From Planctomycetota bacterium (GTDB lineage: Bacteria > Planctomycetota > UBA1135), in the NCBI GenBank assembly GCA_024275135.1, contig JAJRZS010000026.1, positions 1 through 35,486 on the forward strand: a stretch of 35,486 nucleotides of DNA. Direction: 5' to 3'. Below, one piece after another: positions 7,213-17,093 of this stretch. How positions within the stretch are numbered: the stretch's first letter is position 1; the number at the start of each line of letters is the position of its first letter. The position numbers were made by a program, and so were the translations under genes. The notes under the pieces were generated by a model. That model saw only the letters and a list, made by a program, of their open reading frames with translations. It had not been told where the DNA came from and did not search any database.

Positions 7213-10020
7213 ATGGTCGACATCGACGCGATAACGGATTCCCTGAAAGGGTTGGGCGAGGGCTTTGGCCGCGTCCTAAACAAGGTTTTTGGCTCCCAAA
7301 ACTCCCGTGTGGTCAAGCGCATGGAGCCTTTAGTGCGCAAAGTAGCTTCCTTCGAGGAATGGGCGCGGGCTTTGTCGGCAGAGGACATTTGCCAGCAAAC
7401 CGCGGTTTGGAAAAAGGATGTTGCGGAAGGGCGAAAACTGGACGAGCTTTTGCCAGAGGCGTTTGCCATGGTACGCGTGGCTTCCGAGCGCACTCTTGGC
7501 CTGCGGCACTACGATGTGCAGATTATTGGTGGTGCGGTCTTGCATGCTGGGAGCATCGCCGAAATGGCTACCGGAGAGGGCAAAACCTTGGTGGCCACCC
7601 TGGCTGCCTATCTCAACGCACTCAGGGGCAAGGTGTTTGTGGTTACGGTCAATGATTATTTGGCCCGACGCGACGCGGAATGGATGGCACCGGTTTATGA
7701 ATACTTAGGTCTTCAGGTGGGCTCCATTCAATCGGCGATGACCCCCGCCGAGCGCCATCCGATTTATGCTGGAGATGTCATCTATGCCACCAACAATGAG
7801 TTGGGTTTCGATTATTTGCGCGACAACATGAAATCCCGCGTGGAAGATCAGGTGCAACATAGCCTCGACTTCGCCATCATCGATGAGGTCGACTCTATTT
7901 TAATCGATGAAGCGCGGACTCCATTGATTATTAGTGGCCCGGCAACTGGCAATGCGGAAAAATATCGCGTGGGCATGGCTGCAGCCCGCAAACTGAAAAA
8001 CGAAGAGCATTTCGAATGTAAGGAAAAGGAGAAGTCGGCCATTCTCACTGAAGAGGGCATCATTGAGGCGCAAAAAATCCTGGGCATTGATGATTTTTAT
8101 AGCGGTGCCGAAAACATGGAATGGCCGCATATTTTGGAGCAGTGCTTGCGCGCCCTCCATATTTACAAGAATGAGGTGGACTATGTGGTGAAAGACAACT
8201 CCATCGTCATTGTCGATGAATTTACCGGACGCATGATGGAAGGGCGTCGCTGGGGGGATGGTTTGCACCAGGCGGTCGAGGCAAAAGAGGGATTGCGCCC
8301 CAAAGCCGAAAACCAAACTCTGGCCACCATTACTTTCCAGAATTATTTCCGCCTTTATGGGAAGTTATCGGGAATGACGGGAACGGCGATGACCGAAGCT
8401 GGCGAGTTCGCCAAAATTTACGATTTGGACGTAATTCAAATTCCCACCAACCGGCCGATTGCGCGCAGGGATGAGGCTGATGTGGTGTTTTTGAAGACAC
8501 CCGATAAATGGAAGGCCATCGCCAAAGTGATTGAAGAGGCACGGGACCGTGGACAGCCCGTGTTGGTTGGTACCACCAGCATTGAGAACTCGGAGTTGCT
8601 GTCCGGCATTTTGAATCGTCGGGGCATTCGCCACAATGTTTTGAATGCGAAGCAGCATGAAAATGAAGCGCAAATTATTGCCCAAGCTGGGCGCAAAGGT
8701 GCGGTAACGGTTGCCACCAACATGGCGGGGCGTGGTACCGACATCGTCCTTGGCGGCAATGTCGAGGCCATGTTGCCGCATGAAGTTGCCAAGCGCAAAA
8801 TTGACCCTGAAGATGCAGATGCTATAGAGGCTTTGCGTCAGGAGTTGCTCGCTGCCCACAAAATAGAAAAAGAAGAGGTTTTGCAGGCGGGCGGCTTGTT
8901 TGTGATTGGCACCGAACGGCATGAGTCTCGCCGCATCGACAATCAGTTGCGTGGGCGTTCCGGGCGCCAAGGAGACCCTGGTCGTTCCCGTTTTTATCTG
9001 TCCTTGGACGATCCTCTCATGAGGAGGTTCTACAAGGATTGGGTGAAAAACTTCCTGGCCAAAGCAGGCATGGGTGGTGGTGAACCTGTGGAGTCGAAGA
9101 TGGTTTCGAATGCGATTAAGAAGGCGCAAAAGAAAGTCGAAGACTACCACTTTGAGATTCGTAAGAACCTGCTTGAGTATGACGAGGTCATGAACGAGCA
9201 GCGGAAAATGATTTACAGCCAACGGCAAAAGGCTTTGCTTGCAGAAGGATTGCGTGACCGCGTGGAAGCGATGGCGGAACAAGTCATTGATCAGGCGGTG
9301 GAAACCTACGGTGGTGATGGTCGGGAAATCCCTACCGATTGGGACGCACTCCATCTTTGGGCGGAGCGGCGTTGGCGCTATCGCGGTTCGGTTGAAGAAA
9401 TGAAAGCCATTGGTGTTACCCACATCGCCGACCATCTGTTTGAGGATTTCAAGAAGTGCTACCAGGAGAGAATCCAGGCCGTTGGTGAAGACGCCATGAC
9501 CCAGCTTGAGCGGTTTTTGATGCTCAACGCAATCGATAAAAAGTGGAAGGAGCATCTTTACATCATGGATGCTTTGCGCTCGGGTATCGGTTTGCGTGGC
9601 TACGCGCAGGTGGATCCGAAAAATGAATACAAGCGAGAAGGGCTGCAGCGTTTCGAGGAATTGCTATTTGCCATAGCGGATGACGTCACCAATCATGTGC
9701 TTCGCTTCGAGTTGGCCAGCCAAGATGAATCGCAAATTGGGGCTGCTTACCAAGGACAGAGTGCTTCCCACCCGCAGTTTGGAGGCTCTGTTTCCCAGGC
9801 TCGTCCAGGGCGGCCTCAGCGTCAAATTGCCGTGGGCTATGCACAACCATCGCAAACTGGTGGCCCAGCGCCTGTTGCGCCAAGTAAACCGGCAGCGAGC
9901 CCCAGTGCTGTGGATTCGGGGCCGAAAACGCCAGAACAGCATAAGCCAAAGGTTGCCCGCAACGCCCCATGTCCTTGTGGTTCTGGTAAAAAGTACAAGC
10001 AGTGTCACGGCAAGAATTAA
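7213..10020 (+). CDS. secA: SecA, preprotein translocase ATPase
   Basis: This ATPase motor pushes unfolded preproteins through SecYEG. From ATG 7213 it has 935 residues. Walker A is MATGEGKT (118-125) and Walker B IIDEVD (D224). The preprotein cross-linking domain, NBD2 (TNMAGRGTDIVLGG) and the helical scaffold follow in order. The protein ends with a Pro/Gln/Ser-rich linker and a zinc-binding tail (C920, C922, C931, H932) used for SecB and phospholipid contact. An upstream in-frame TTG/ATG region to 7144 overlaps pyrD and is not homologous, so 7213 is preferred; GGGAGA about 10 bases before it may act as ribosome binding site. The short pyrD-secA gap holds no clear terminator. Confidence 0.98.
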   Translation: MVDIDAITDSLKGLGEGFGRVLNKVFGSQNSRVVKRMEPLVRKVASFEEWARALSAEDICQQTAVWKKDVAEGRKLDELLPEAFAMVRVASERTLGLRHYDVQIIGGAVLHAGSIAEMATGEGKTLVATLAAYLNALRGKVFVVTVNDYLARRDAEWMAPVYEYLGLQVGSIQSAMTPAERHPIYAGDVIYATNNELGFDYLRDNMKSRVEDQVQHSLDFAIIDEVDSILIDEARTPLIISGPATGNAEKYRVGMAAARKLKNEEHFECKEKEKSAILTEEGIIEAQKILGIDDFYSGAENMEWPHILEQCLRALHIYKNEVDYVVKDNSIVIVDEFTGRMMEGRRWGDGLHQAVEAKEGLRPKAENQTLATITFQNYFRLYGKLSGMTGTAMTEAGEFAKIYDLDVIQIPTNRPIARRDEADVVFLKTPDKWKAIAKVIEEARDRGQPVLVGTTSIENSELLSGILNRRGIRHNVLNAKQHENEAQIIAQAGRKGAVTVATNMAGRGTDIVLGGNVEAMLPHEVAKRKIDPEDADAIEALRQELLAAHKIEKEEVLQAGGLFVIGTERHESRRIDNQLRGRSGRQGDPGRSRFYLSLDDPLMRRFYKDWVKNFLAKAGMGGGEPVESKMVSNAIKKAQKKVEDYHFEIRKNLLEYDEVMNEQRKMIYSQRQKALLAEGLRDRVEAMAEQVIDQAVETYGGDGREIPTDWDALHLWAERRWRYRGSVEEMKAIGVTHIADHLFEDFKKCYQERIQAVGEDAMTQLERFLMLNAIDKKWKEHLYIMDALRSGIGLRGYAQVDPKNEYKREGLQRFEELLFAIADDVTNHVLRFELASQDESQIGAAYQGQSASHPQFGGSVSQARPGRPQRQIAVGYAQPSQTGGPAPVAPSKPAASPSAVDSGPKTPEQHKPKVARNAPCPCGSGKKYKQCHGKN

Positions 10021-10038
10021 CTCTTCTGTCTGTCAATC

Positions 10039-11331
10039 ATGAATAAACGTTGGGCAGCGTTCCTGCTCTACGATTTGTTGTTGGTCGTGGTAGGGGTTCT
10101 GCTTTCCCCCTTTGCAATTTTTCGTGCTTTACGGTCGCCAGATTTTCGTCGAAGTCTGCCCGGACGTCTGGGGTTTGCGAAGGATCTGGCAGTCAGGCCG
10201 GGTCGAATTTTGTTGCATGGGGTTTCTGTAGGCGAAGTCAAAGCGTTGAAACCTTTGGTTGCGGAATTAAGCAAGCAATATCCCGACCGGGAGTTGGTCA
10301 TTTCCTCAACCACACCAACCGGAATCAGCACCGCCAAACAATTGTTTCCCAATTTTGTGGTCACCGCCTATCCGCTTGATTTGCCTGGGGTATGCCGCCG
10401 TTTTTTGCGCCGCATCCAACCCGATTTGGTGGTTCTTGCGGAGTTGGAAATTTGGCCTAATTTTTTGGCCACCTGCAATGCCCTTCATATTCAAGTCGCC
10501 ATTGTCAATGGACGCATCACCCAAAGGTCTTTGGCCGGCTACCGTAGGGTGCAGAAATGGTTACCGCAGTTTGAGCGCATTGCGCTTTATGGGGTGCAAA
10601 ACCAGCGCTACGCCAATCGCTTTTCGGAATTAGATGTACCTTCAGAGCGGGTTGTGGTTTGCGGAAATTTGAAGTACGACAATTTGCCCACCGCTGCGGA
10701 ACAGGAGGCCTTTGCGGGGTCTATTTGGCGGCATGGACTTGGAGGCGTGCCGATTGTGGTTTTAGCAAGCACCCATGAGCCAGAGGAGGTGGATTTGGTG
10801 CGGGAATGGATTGGCCGGGAGGGTTCAACACATGCGGTGTTAGTGGTCGTGCCCCGTCATCCGCAGCGATGTGAAGCTTTGATTCCTCGGCTGCAAAGAT
10901 TGGCTCCCCATTTGAACTCGCGACTATTTTCCCAGGCGCATGGCTTGCAGGATTTACGCGCAGGCAGTTTGCTTTTGGTGGATGCCTTTGGCCAATTGGA
11001 GTTTTTGTACAGAGTTGCACAAATGGCCTTTGTTGGCGGGAGCTTGGTTGACCATGGAGGGCAAAATGTCTTAGAGCCTGCGGTTTTTGGAGTGCCCGTG
11101 GTGGTTGGGCCGCATACCGAAAACTTCGAGGAAGAGGTTGAGGTATTAGCTGCGGAAGGGGGGGTGGTACGGGCCCAAACAGCACAGGAAGTGGTAGAAT
11201 GCCTGCTTGAGTGGCTGCAAGATTCTGATTCTGCCCAAAAAATCGGGCAGAACGGCGCGAATGCTCTTGAATCGAAGCGAGGGGCGGCGCAAAGTACCGT
11301 TCTAGCCTTGCATCAAGCTGGCCTTCTCTGA
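10039..11331 (+). CDS. waaA: 3-deoxy-D-manno-octulosonic acid (Kdo) transferase
   Basis: This is a membrane-anchored GT-B glycosyltransferase (GT30) that adds Kdo to lipid A precursor, and so evidence for lipopolysaccharide. The 430 residues are typical. An N-terminal membrane helix (about 8-30) is followed by the donor/acceptor domain, with E66 in HGVSVGE as the expected catalytic base, and by the C-terminal nucleotide-sugar domain ([29 protein letters not shown]). The ATG lies 18 bases after secA with no obvious Shine-Dalgarno, and no promoter is seen between them, so read-through from secA is likely. No other lipid A genes are in the window. Confidence 0.96.
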   Translation: MNKRWAAFLLYDLLLVVVGVLLSPFAIFRALRSPDFRRSLPGRLGFAKDLAVRPGRILLHGVSVGEVKALKPLVAELSKQYPDRELVISSTTPTGISTAKQLFPNFVVTAYPLDLPGVCRRFLRRIQPDLVVLAELEIWPNFLATCNALHIQVAIVNGRITQRSLAGYRRVQKWLPQFERIALYGVQNQRYANRFSELDVPSERVVVCGNLKYDNLPTAAEQEAFAGSIWRHGLGGVPIVVLASTHEPEEVDLVREWIGREGSTHAVLVVVPRHPQRCEALIPRLQRLAPHLNSRLFSQAHGLQDLRAGSLLLVDAFGQLEFLYRVAQMAFVGGSLVDHGGQNVLEPAVFGVPVVVGPHTENFEEEVEVLAAEGGVVRAQTAQEVVECLLEWLQDSDSAQKIGQNGANALESKRGAAQSTVLALHQAGLL

Positions 11332-11381
11332 GCCTACTTGTTCTCCATTCCTCGCGGACTTGCCGCTCCCAATACCCCTTG

Positions 11382-12599
11382 ATGGAAAGAAAACTGTTTA
11401 CATCCGAATCGGTGTCCAAAGGTCACCCAGACAAAGTCTGCGACCAAGTTAGCGATACCATCCTTGATGCTTGCTTGCGGGAAGATCCCAATGCCCGCGT
11501 CGCTTGCGAGACTTTTGTCACCACTGGCACGGTGGTGGTCGGTGGAGAGATTACCACCAGCACCTATGTCGATGTGCAGGAAGAAGTGCGTAACACATTG
11601 CGTGAAATCGGCTACACTCAGGCTGGCATCGGCTTCGATGCCGACTCCTGCGGAGTCCATGTGTTGATTCACTCGCAATCGCCGGACATCAGCCAAGGTG
11701 TGACCCAAGCCGAAGGCGTCAAAGAAGGTTTAACCGGTGCCGGTGACCAGGGCATGATGTTTGGTTTCGCCTGTAAAGAAACCGAGGTTTTAATGCCTGC
11801 GCCGATTCATTGGGCGCATCGTTTGGTCGAGCGTCAGGCCGAAGTGATGCAAAGTGGAGAATTGCCTTGGTTGCGTCCCGATGCCAAGGCGCAAGTCACA
11901 TTCGCTTACGAAGGCGATCAACCTGTTGGCATTGAAACGGTTGTCTTGTCTACCCAAACCGAAGATATCGCGATTGAAACCATTCGTCAGGCGGTAGAAG
12001 AAGTCATCGTTCGGCCCGTGTTGCCGAAGGAATGGCTACACAACAACACTCGTTTTCACATTAATCCAACGGGCAAATTTGTCGTCGGCGGTCCCCATGG
12101 AGACGCCGGGCTTACCGGCAGAAAAATCATAGTCGACACCTATGGTGGCTATGCTCGGCATGGAGGGGGTGCCTTTTCCGGCAAAGACTGCACCAAGGTC
12201 GACCGCTCTGCAGCTTATGCGGCGCGTTGGGTAGCCAAGAATATCGTGGCCGCTGGCTGGGCTGAGCGCTGCGAGGTGCAATTGGCCTATGCCATTGGCG
12301 TGGCCGAGCCTGTTTCCATTCGCGTCGACACCTTCGGCACTTCGGCTGGTATGGCCGACACGCAGATGGAGCAGCATTTGCGCCATTTGGAAGCCTGGCA
12401 GGGATGCCTGGCCTTTACCCCTGATTGGATTATCGGCCGCCTTGGCTTGCGTAATCCAACTGGCTACAAGGAAGCTGGCGGCTGGACCTATCGTCAATCT
12501 GCCTACCACGGTCACTTTGGCCGCGACATCTTCCCCTGGGAAAAACTGAATCTTGTGACCGAACTCCAGTCCTTGGCTAGTCTCAAGGCAAGTTGCTAA
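11382..12599 (+). CDS. metK: S-adenosylmethionine synthase
   Basis: This enzyme makes S-adenosylmethionine from methionine and ATP. The 405 residues carry the expected motifs: GHPDK (14-18) for [13 protein letters not shown], and the phosphate-binding stretch [20 protein letters not shown]. The ATG at 11382 is preferred over the TTG just before it at 11379. The 50-base gap after waaA is too short for a SAM riboswitch and contains none that I recognise. ahcY follows after 8 bases, coupling synthesis of SAM with clearance of its product. Confidence 0.97.
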   Translation: MERKLFTSESVSKGHPDKVCDQVSDTILDACLREDPNARVACETFVTTGTVVVGGEITTSTYVDVQEEVRNTLREIGYTQAGIGFDADSCGVHVLIHSQSPDISQGVTQAEGVKEGLTGAGDQGMMFGFACKETEVLMPAPIHWAHRLVERQAEVMQSGELPWLRPDAKAQVTFAYEGDQPVGIETVVLSTQTEDIAIETIRQAVEEVIVRPVLPKEWLHNNTRFHINPTGKFVVGGPHGDAGLTGRKIIVDTYGGYARHGGGAFSGKDCTKVDRSAAYAARWVAKNIVAAGWAERCEVQLAYAIGVAEPVSIRVDTFGTSAGMADTQMEQHLRHLEAWQGCLAFTPDWIIGRLGLRNPTGYKEAGGWTYRQSAYHGHFGRDIFPWEKLNLVTELQSLASLKASC

Positions 12600-12607
12600 A
12601 CCTACTC

Positions 12608-13882
12608 ATGAGCACAACTGCAGAAGACCTTCAATTCAAAGTCGCCGATCTCTCCCTTGCGGACGAAGGCCGACTCCTCATCGACTGGGCGGAATCGCGC
12701 ATGCCTGTGTTGATGCAACTGCGCGAGAAGTTTGCCAAAACCCAACCCTTAAAGGGGCACCGGATTACGGGTTGCCTTCATGTCACCAAGGAAACGGCGG
12801 TGTTGATTCGCACGCTGAAAGCAGCCGGTGCCGAAGTGGCTTGGTCTGGTTGTAATCCCTTGTCCACCCACGATGCCGTGGCCGCTGCCTTGGCCGAGGA
12901 GGGGATTCGGATTTTCGCTTGGTATGGTCAAAATACCGAGGAGTTTTATTGGTCGATTGATCGCACCTTGGATTTCAAACCAACGCTCACTTTGGATGAC
13001 GGCGCGGATTTGATTTTCCGTGTCCATTTTGAACACCCCGATTTGTTTGATGGCATTGTTGGTGGCTCTGAAGAAACCACAACCGGGGTGCATCGCCTGC
13101 GCGCTATGGCCGCGGACGGCAAGCTGATGTATCCGGTGATTGCCGTCAACGATGCCGAAACCAAATGGGATTTCGACAATGTTTACGGCACAGGACAAAG
13201 CTCTTTAGATGGTATTTTGCGCGCCACCTCGGTTTTGTTGGCAGGTAAAAACTTTGTCACTGCCGGCTATGGGCATTGCGGCAAGGGCTGCGCCATGCGA
13301 GCCAAAGGCATGGGGGCCAACGTGATTGCCACGGAGGTGAAGCCCACAGCAGCCCTGAAGGCAACTTTGGAGGGTGTGCGCGTGATGACTATGGACGAAG
13401 CAGCCAAAGTCGGCGACGTTTTCATCACCACCACAGGCATGAAAGATGTCATCGTCAAACGCCATTTTGAGGCGATGAAAGATGGCGCCATTGTTTGCAA
13501 CACTGGCCACTACGATTGCGAGCTCAATCTTGAAGATTTGAATTCCATCACCGTGTCAAAACGCGAAATGCGCGATAACTGTGTGGAACACACGCTAAAA
13601 GATGGCAAGCGCATTTATGTTTTGGCGGAAGGCCGTTTGGTGAACCTGGCAGCTGCTGAAGGTCATCCTTCGGAAGTGATGGACATGAGCTTTGCCAACC
13701 AGTTTCAAGCCATGATGTTGTTGGCGAAAGATGGGGAGAAGCTCGATAAAGGTGTTCACGAATTGCCGGAAGCGCTGGATCAGGAAATCGCCCGCATCAA
13801 ACTCGATTCCATGGGCATTGGTCTGGATGAACTCACTCCCGAGCAAATCGCCTATGCCACCGATTACTCACAAGGAACCTAG
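12608..13882 (+). CDS. ahcY: S-adenosylhomocysteine hydrolase
   Basis: This NAD-dependent hydrolase splits S-adenosylhomocysteine into adenosine and homocysteine, relieving product inhibition of methyltransferases. The 424 residues are the length of the shorter bacterial form. The NAD-binding glycine motif GYGHCGKG begins at residue 220, and substrate-binding blocks (HVTKET, GGSEETTTGVHRL, NTGHYDCE) are conserved. ATG 12608 was chosen over the TTG at 12593, which lies inside metK. It completes the SAM cycle with metK. SAM users in the window include miaB and the MnmC-like domain. Confidence 0.97.
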   Translation: MSTTAEDLQFKVADLSLADEGRLLIDWAESRMPVLMQLREKFAKTQPLKGHRITGCLHVTKETAVLIRTLKAAGAEVAWSGCNPLSTHDAVAAALAEEGIRIFAWYGQNTEEFYWSIDRTLDFKPTLTLDDGADLIFRVHFEHPDLFDGIVGGSEETTTGVHRLRAMAADGKLMYPVIAVNDAETKWDFDNVYGTGQSSLDGILRATSVLLAGKNFVTAGYGHCGKGCAMRAKGMGANVIATEVKPTAALKATLEGVRVMTMDEAAKVGDVFITTTGMKDVIVKRHFEAMKDGAIVCNTGHYDCELNLEDLNSITVSKREMRDNCVEHTLKDGKRIYVLAEGRLVNLAAAEGHPSEVMDMSFANQFQAMMLLAKDGEKLDKGVHELPEALDQEIARIKLDSMGIGLDELTPEQIAYATDYSQGT

Positions 13883-13883
13883 C

Positions 13884-14552
13884 ATGACTTCCACTTGTTG
13901 CCCTCGGCCTCGTACCGGCTTTACTCTGCTGGAAATGATGATCGTGATTATGATCATCGGCATTTTGAGTACCTACTTGGTTGTTTCGGCGCCCAATTGG
14001 ATTGACAAAGCCAACATGACGGGGTCCGAGGCCAACATGAAACGGATTTACATGACCTTGTTGGATTACCAGGCCAATCACAATGGTTCTTGGCCACGGG
14101 ATCAAGGCCAGCGATTCTTCCTTCGTCCGTGGAAGGATGGCATGGTGGAGAAAGTTGAGCAGCAGGCCAAAATGTATTTTTCCCCATCCGAACCCTTCGC
14201 CGACATCCTTGCTGATGCGGGCATGGATGAGGGCGAAGTGACAATTGTCGAATGGTTGGATGATTGGGATGCAATTGGCCCAGGCTATACCAGCTATGCC
14301 GGTTTCACCACCGGCGGAGATCGCTCCGTGCGTGGCCGGCTGAGGAAAAACCCCGGAAGCACGGCCATTATTTCCGATGCCCACATGATTCACCGCACGG
14401 CCCTTATTTACCTCACCGCGGATGGGGCGCCCCACCGTTACCAACGAGCGGACATTGAAGAGGAAACGGGCCTTTCCTTTGACGATGGTGATGACATCCA
14501 GGTTGGGCCTGGATGCGAGATTGAAGTTTTGCAAACCGTCTCGAATGACTAA
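13884..14552 (+). CDS. Type IV pilin / type II secretion pseudopilin-like protein
   Basis: The 222-residue protein begins with a class III prepilin leader: after a short basic-polar segment comes TGFTLLEMMIVIMIIGIL, with predicted prepilin peptidase cleavage between G12 and F13 and Glu at +5. The N-methylated helix (13-32) is followed by a globular domain with no disulphide-type cysteine pair. The late part shows SYAGF and then His...LTADGAPHRY, recalling the His...Asp-Gly ending of planctomycete DUF1559-like pseudopilins (by eye). AAGGA lies 7 bases before ATG 13884, which follows ahcY by one base. The end overlaps miaB by 8 bases. No other pilus or secretion gene is nearby, so its apparatus must be encoded elsewhere. 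Confidence 0.85.
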   Translation: MTSTCCPRPRTGFTLLEMMIVIMIIGILSTYLVVSAPNWIDKANMTGSEANMKRIYMTLLDYQANHNGSWPRDQGQRFFLRPWKDGMVEKVEQQAKMYFSPSEPFADILADAGMDEGEVTIVEWLDDWDAIGPGYTSYAGFTTGGDRSVRGRLRKNPGSTAIISDAHMIHRTALIYLTADGAPHRYQRADIEEETGLSFDDGDDIQVGPGCEIEVLQTVSND

Positions 14553-15960
14553 AACAGCCTCCCCCGTCGGCAAACGCACCCGTAGTTTTCAGCTACGGGT
14601 GTTCGGTTGTCAGATGAACGTCTACGACGGGGAATTGATGCAGGCTGCCATGCAAAAGCGGGGTTGGAAGCCCACAGAAAACGCGGATGAAGCCTCGGTG
14701 TTTTTGTTTCATACTTGTTCTGTTCGGGAGCAAGCGGAAGAGCGCGTGCATGGTCTGCTTGGCGAATTGCGACGGGTGAAGAAGCAAGATCCCAGTGTGG
14801 TCATCGCGGTGGTCGGTTGTATGGCGGATCGCGAGGGCCAAGCTTTATTCTTGCGCGAGCCGCATGTCGACATCGTTTGCGGTTCCCGCCATTTCCCCAA
14901 AATACCCGACATGGTGGATCAAGTTTTGGGTGGTGAGCGCCGGGTTTGCCAAATCGGGGAAGCCGAAATAGAAGTTGACGCTCCGGAGCGTAATCTGGTT
15001 GGACGCATTGAACATTACCAGGCTCACGTTGCGGTGATGCGCGGTTGCGATCTGAATTGCACCTACTGCATCGTGCCGAGTGTACGCGGGCGGGTGGAGA
15101 GTCGACAGCCAGAAGCCATTGTGCAAGAAGTGAAGCTGCTGGCGCAAAACGGAGTCAGCGAAGTTCATTTACTTGGACAAACCATTGATGCCTATGGTCG
15201 GGATTTGCCCCGCCAAGACCGCCCAGAGCTGGCCTCTTTGTTGGATGCTTTGGAGACCGTGGATGGTTTGAAGCGCATTCGTTTAGTCACCCTGCATCCA
15301 AGTTATGTGGATCAAGCGTTAGCCGACGCCATGGCACGCTCCACCAAGTTCATGCGGTTTTTGCCGATGCCCATCCAGTCAGGCAGCGATCAGGTGCTTA
15401 AGCGAATGAAACGCGGGTATTCTGTGGCAATGTATCGCAAGAAAGTGGCGTTGTTGCGCGCGGCGATGCCCGATTTGGAATTGGTCAGCGATTGGATTGT
15501 TGGTTTTCCTGGGGAAACCGATGAAGATTTTATCGCCAGTGAGATGGCGATGAAGGAATTCGACTTTTTGCAATCCTATGTTTTTCAATATTCCCCACGT
15601 CCGGGCACCACGGCATATGAATATCCAGATGACATTCCCAAACAGCAAAAGGCCCGTCGCAACCACCGCTTGTTGGCTTTGCAGCGTGAGCTTGCCCAGC
15701 AGAAGACACCCAAGCTGGTTGGGACTCATTCCCGACTCATGCTAGAAAAGCGTAGCGAGCGTAATCCGGAATTTTGGATTGGGCGCACCCAAAATGGGCA
15801 TTATGCCCTTTTGCCCGATGAAGCAGGGTGCGTTGCAGGGCTGGAGGTACCCGTAGAATTGGCGGATTACAATGGGCGCGAATTGCTTGCGCAAAGAGAA
15901 AAGGAATTTGTCATGCCCGCTTTCGATCATCCTCAATCGCTACCTAGTTTTTCCGTTTGA
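14545..15960 (+). CDS. miaB: tRNA-2-methylthio-N6-isopentenyladenosine synthase MiaB
   Basis: This radical-SAM methylthiotransferase converts i6A37 to ms2i6A37 in tRNAs reading UNN codons. Of 471 residues, the N-terminal UPF0004 domain binds one iron-sulphur cluster through C22, C58 and C92. The radical SAM motif is C168xxxC172xxC175 (GCDLNCTYC). A C-terminal TRAM domain (about 395-460) binds tRNA. ATG 14545 overlaps the pilin gene end and gives a normal N-terminus; the longer frame to 14422 reads through the pilin gene. The stop overlaps the presumed TTG start of ribD (TTGA). miaA is not in view. Confidence 0.95.
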   Translation: MTKTASPVGKRTRSFQLRVFGCQMNVYDGELMQAAMQKRGWKPTENADEASVFLFHTCSVREQAEERVHGLLGELRRVKKQDPSVVIAVVGCMADREGQALFLREPHVDIVCGSRHFPKIPDMVDQVLGGERRVCQIGEAEIEVDAPERNLVGRIEHYQAHVAVMRGCDLNCTYCIVPSVRGRVESRQPEAIVQEVKLLAQNGVSEVHLLGQTIDAYGRDLPRQDRPELASLLDALETVDGLKRIRLVTLHPSYVDQALADAMARSTKFMRFLPMPIQSGSDQVLKRMKRGYSVAMYRKKVALLRAAMPDLELVSDWIVGFPGETDEDFIASEMAMKEFDFLQSYVFQYSPRPGTTAYEYPDDIPKQQKARRNHRLLALQRELAQQKTPKLVGTHSRLMLEKRSERNPEFWIGRTQNGHYALLPDEAGCVAGLEVPVELADYNGRELLAQREKEFVMPAFDHPQSLPSFSV

Positions 15961-17093
15961 GTTGCCGCCAAACCGCCCTCATGCAACGTGCCTTTGCCGA
16001 GGCGGAAAAGGCAAGTTGGCTATTCACAGCACCGAATCCTCGGGTAGGTGCGCTTGCGCTGAAGGATGGTCATGTGGTTGGTTACGGACACCATTCCGGC
16101 TTTGGCCGAGCCCATGCTGAGGAACAGGCTTTGCGAGATGCTGGCGCCTGGGATGCCAAAAAGCAAAGGATGGTTCCAGGATTCGCTGATGAGTTGTATC
16201 TCAGCCTAGAGCCTTGTTCCTCCACTCAGAAGAAAAGGCCTGCTTGTGTGCGCTGGATTCTGGAAGCGGGCATTCGAAAGGTGGTGGTCGGGGCCCAAGA
16301 CCCGAATCCTGTGCATGCTGGACGCGGGCTCCAACAATTGAGGGAGCATGGAGTGGAGGTGGTGCACCTTGGATTGGATGCCGAGTTCGCTCAACAAAAT
16401 CCGGCTTTCTTGCAATTTTTGCACCATCCCCATCGCCCGTGGAGCTTGCTGAAATGGGCAGCCTCGGTGGATGGTTATACCGCCACCAAAAATGGCAAAA
16501 GTCAATGGATTAGTAATACCGACTCAAGACAAGAAACGCATGTGCTGCGTTCCCTTAGCCAAGGAGTCGTGATTGGAAGGCACACACTCCAAGCCGACCA
16601 GCCTCGGCTTTCCGCGCGTTTGGATGGCGAGGATCCCATCCATCAGCCGACCAAAGTGGTGGTCGGAGGATGCGACGATGTCGATGCATCGCATCCAATC
16701 TTGCAAGGGGCTGCGCTTCGGTTTTGGTTGCAGTCTGAAGAACCGAAATGCCTGCCATCTTGGTGGACCGATTTGGATCATTTGTTGGTGATGCCAAGCG
16801 AAGAAGCTGGTCAGGTGGATTTACCCCGGGCGGTAAACGTTCTGCGCCAGGAATATGGCATGCACCGGATCTTGGTCGAGGGCGGCTCCACGCTGCATGC
16901 GTCCTTTTTGCAGGATGCTTTGGCGGACGCCATCGTGCGCTATGAAGCCCCCGTGTTGTTTGGCGGCGGACTGTCGGCTGCGCAGGGGCTTGGCGTCTTG
17001 ACTCCGCAAATGGCCTGGCGCCTGCAGCACGAAGAGCGACTCGACCTCGGCGATAATCTGCGCCGGGCTTTTCTTTTGGAACCAGCGGAATGA
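15957..17093 (+). CDS. ribD: Bifunctional riboflavin biosynthesis deaminase/reductase RibD
   Basis: It catalyses two early steps of riboflavin synthesis: deamination of the pyrimidine ring and NADPH reduction of the ribosyl side chain. The N-terminal cytidine-deaminase-like domain has the zinc ligands H53 with catalytic E55 (HAEEQAL), C87 and C97 (EPCSST...RPAC). The reductase domain begins near residue 160 (LLKWAASVDGY) and includes VIGRHTL and ILVEGGSTLHASFL. The 378 residues are typical. The TTG at 15957 overlaps the miaB stop and gives an N-terminus aligned with the family; ATG 15981 is the alternative, eight residues shorter. Other rib genes are absent from the window. Confidence 0.93.
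   Translation: MSCRQTALMQRAFAEAEKASWLFTAPNPRVGALALKDGHVVGYGHHSGFGRAHAEEQALRDAGAWDAKKQRMVPGFADELYLSLEPCSSTQKKRPACVRWILEAGIRKVVVGAQDPNPVHAGRGLQQLREHGVEVVHLGLDAEFAQQNPAFLQFLHHPHRPWSLLKWAASVDGYTATKNGKSQWISNTDSRQETHVLRSLSQGVVIGRHTLQADQPRLSARLDGEDPIHQPTKVVVGGCDDVDASHPILQGAALRFWLQSEEPKCLPSWWTDLDHLLVMPSEEAGQVDLPRAVNVLRQEYGMHRILVEGGSTLHASFLQDALADAIVRYEAPVLFGGGLSAAQGLGVLTPQMAWRLQHEERLDLGDNLRRAFLLEPAE

Noticed and set aside
8365..9555. Long minus-strand open frame (396 codons) inside secA
   Set aside because: It is fully antisense to a clearly conserved gene and its translation shows no domain; it reflects codon bias of secA.
11332..11381. Possible SAM riboswitch before metK
   Set aside because: The gap is only 50 bases and lacks the helices and conserved bases of known SAM riboswitches.
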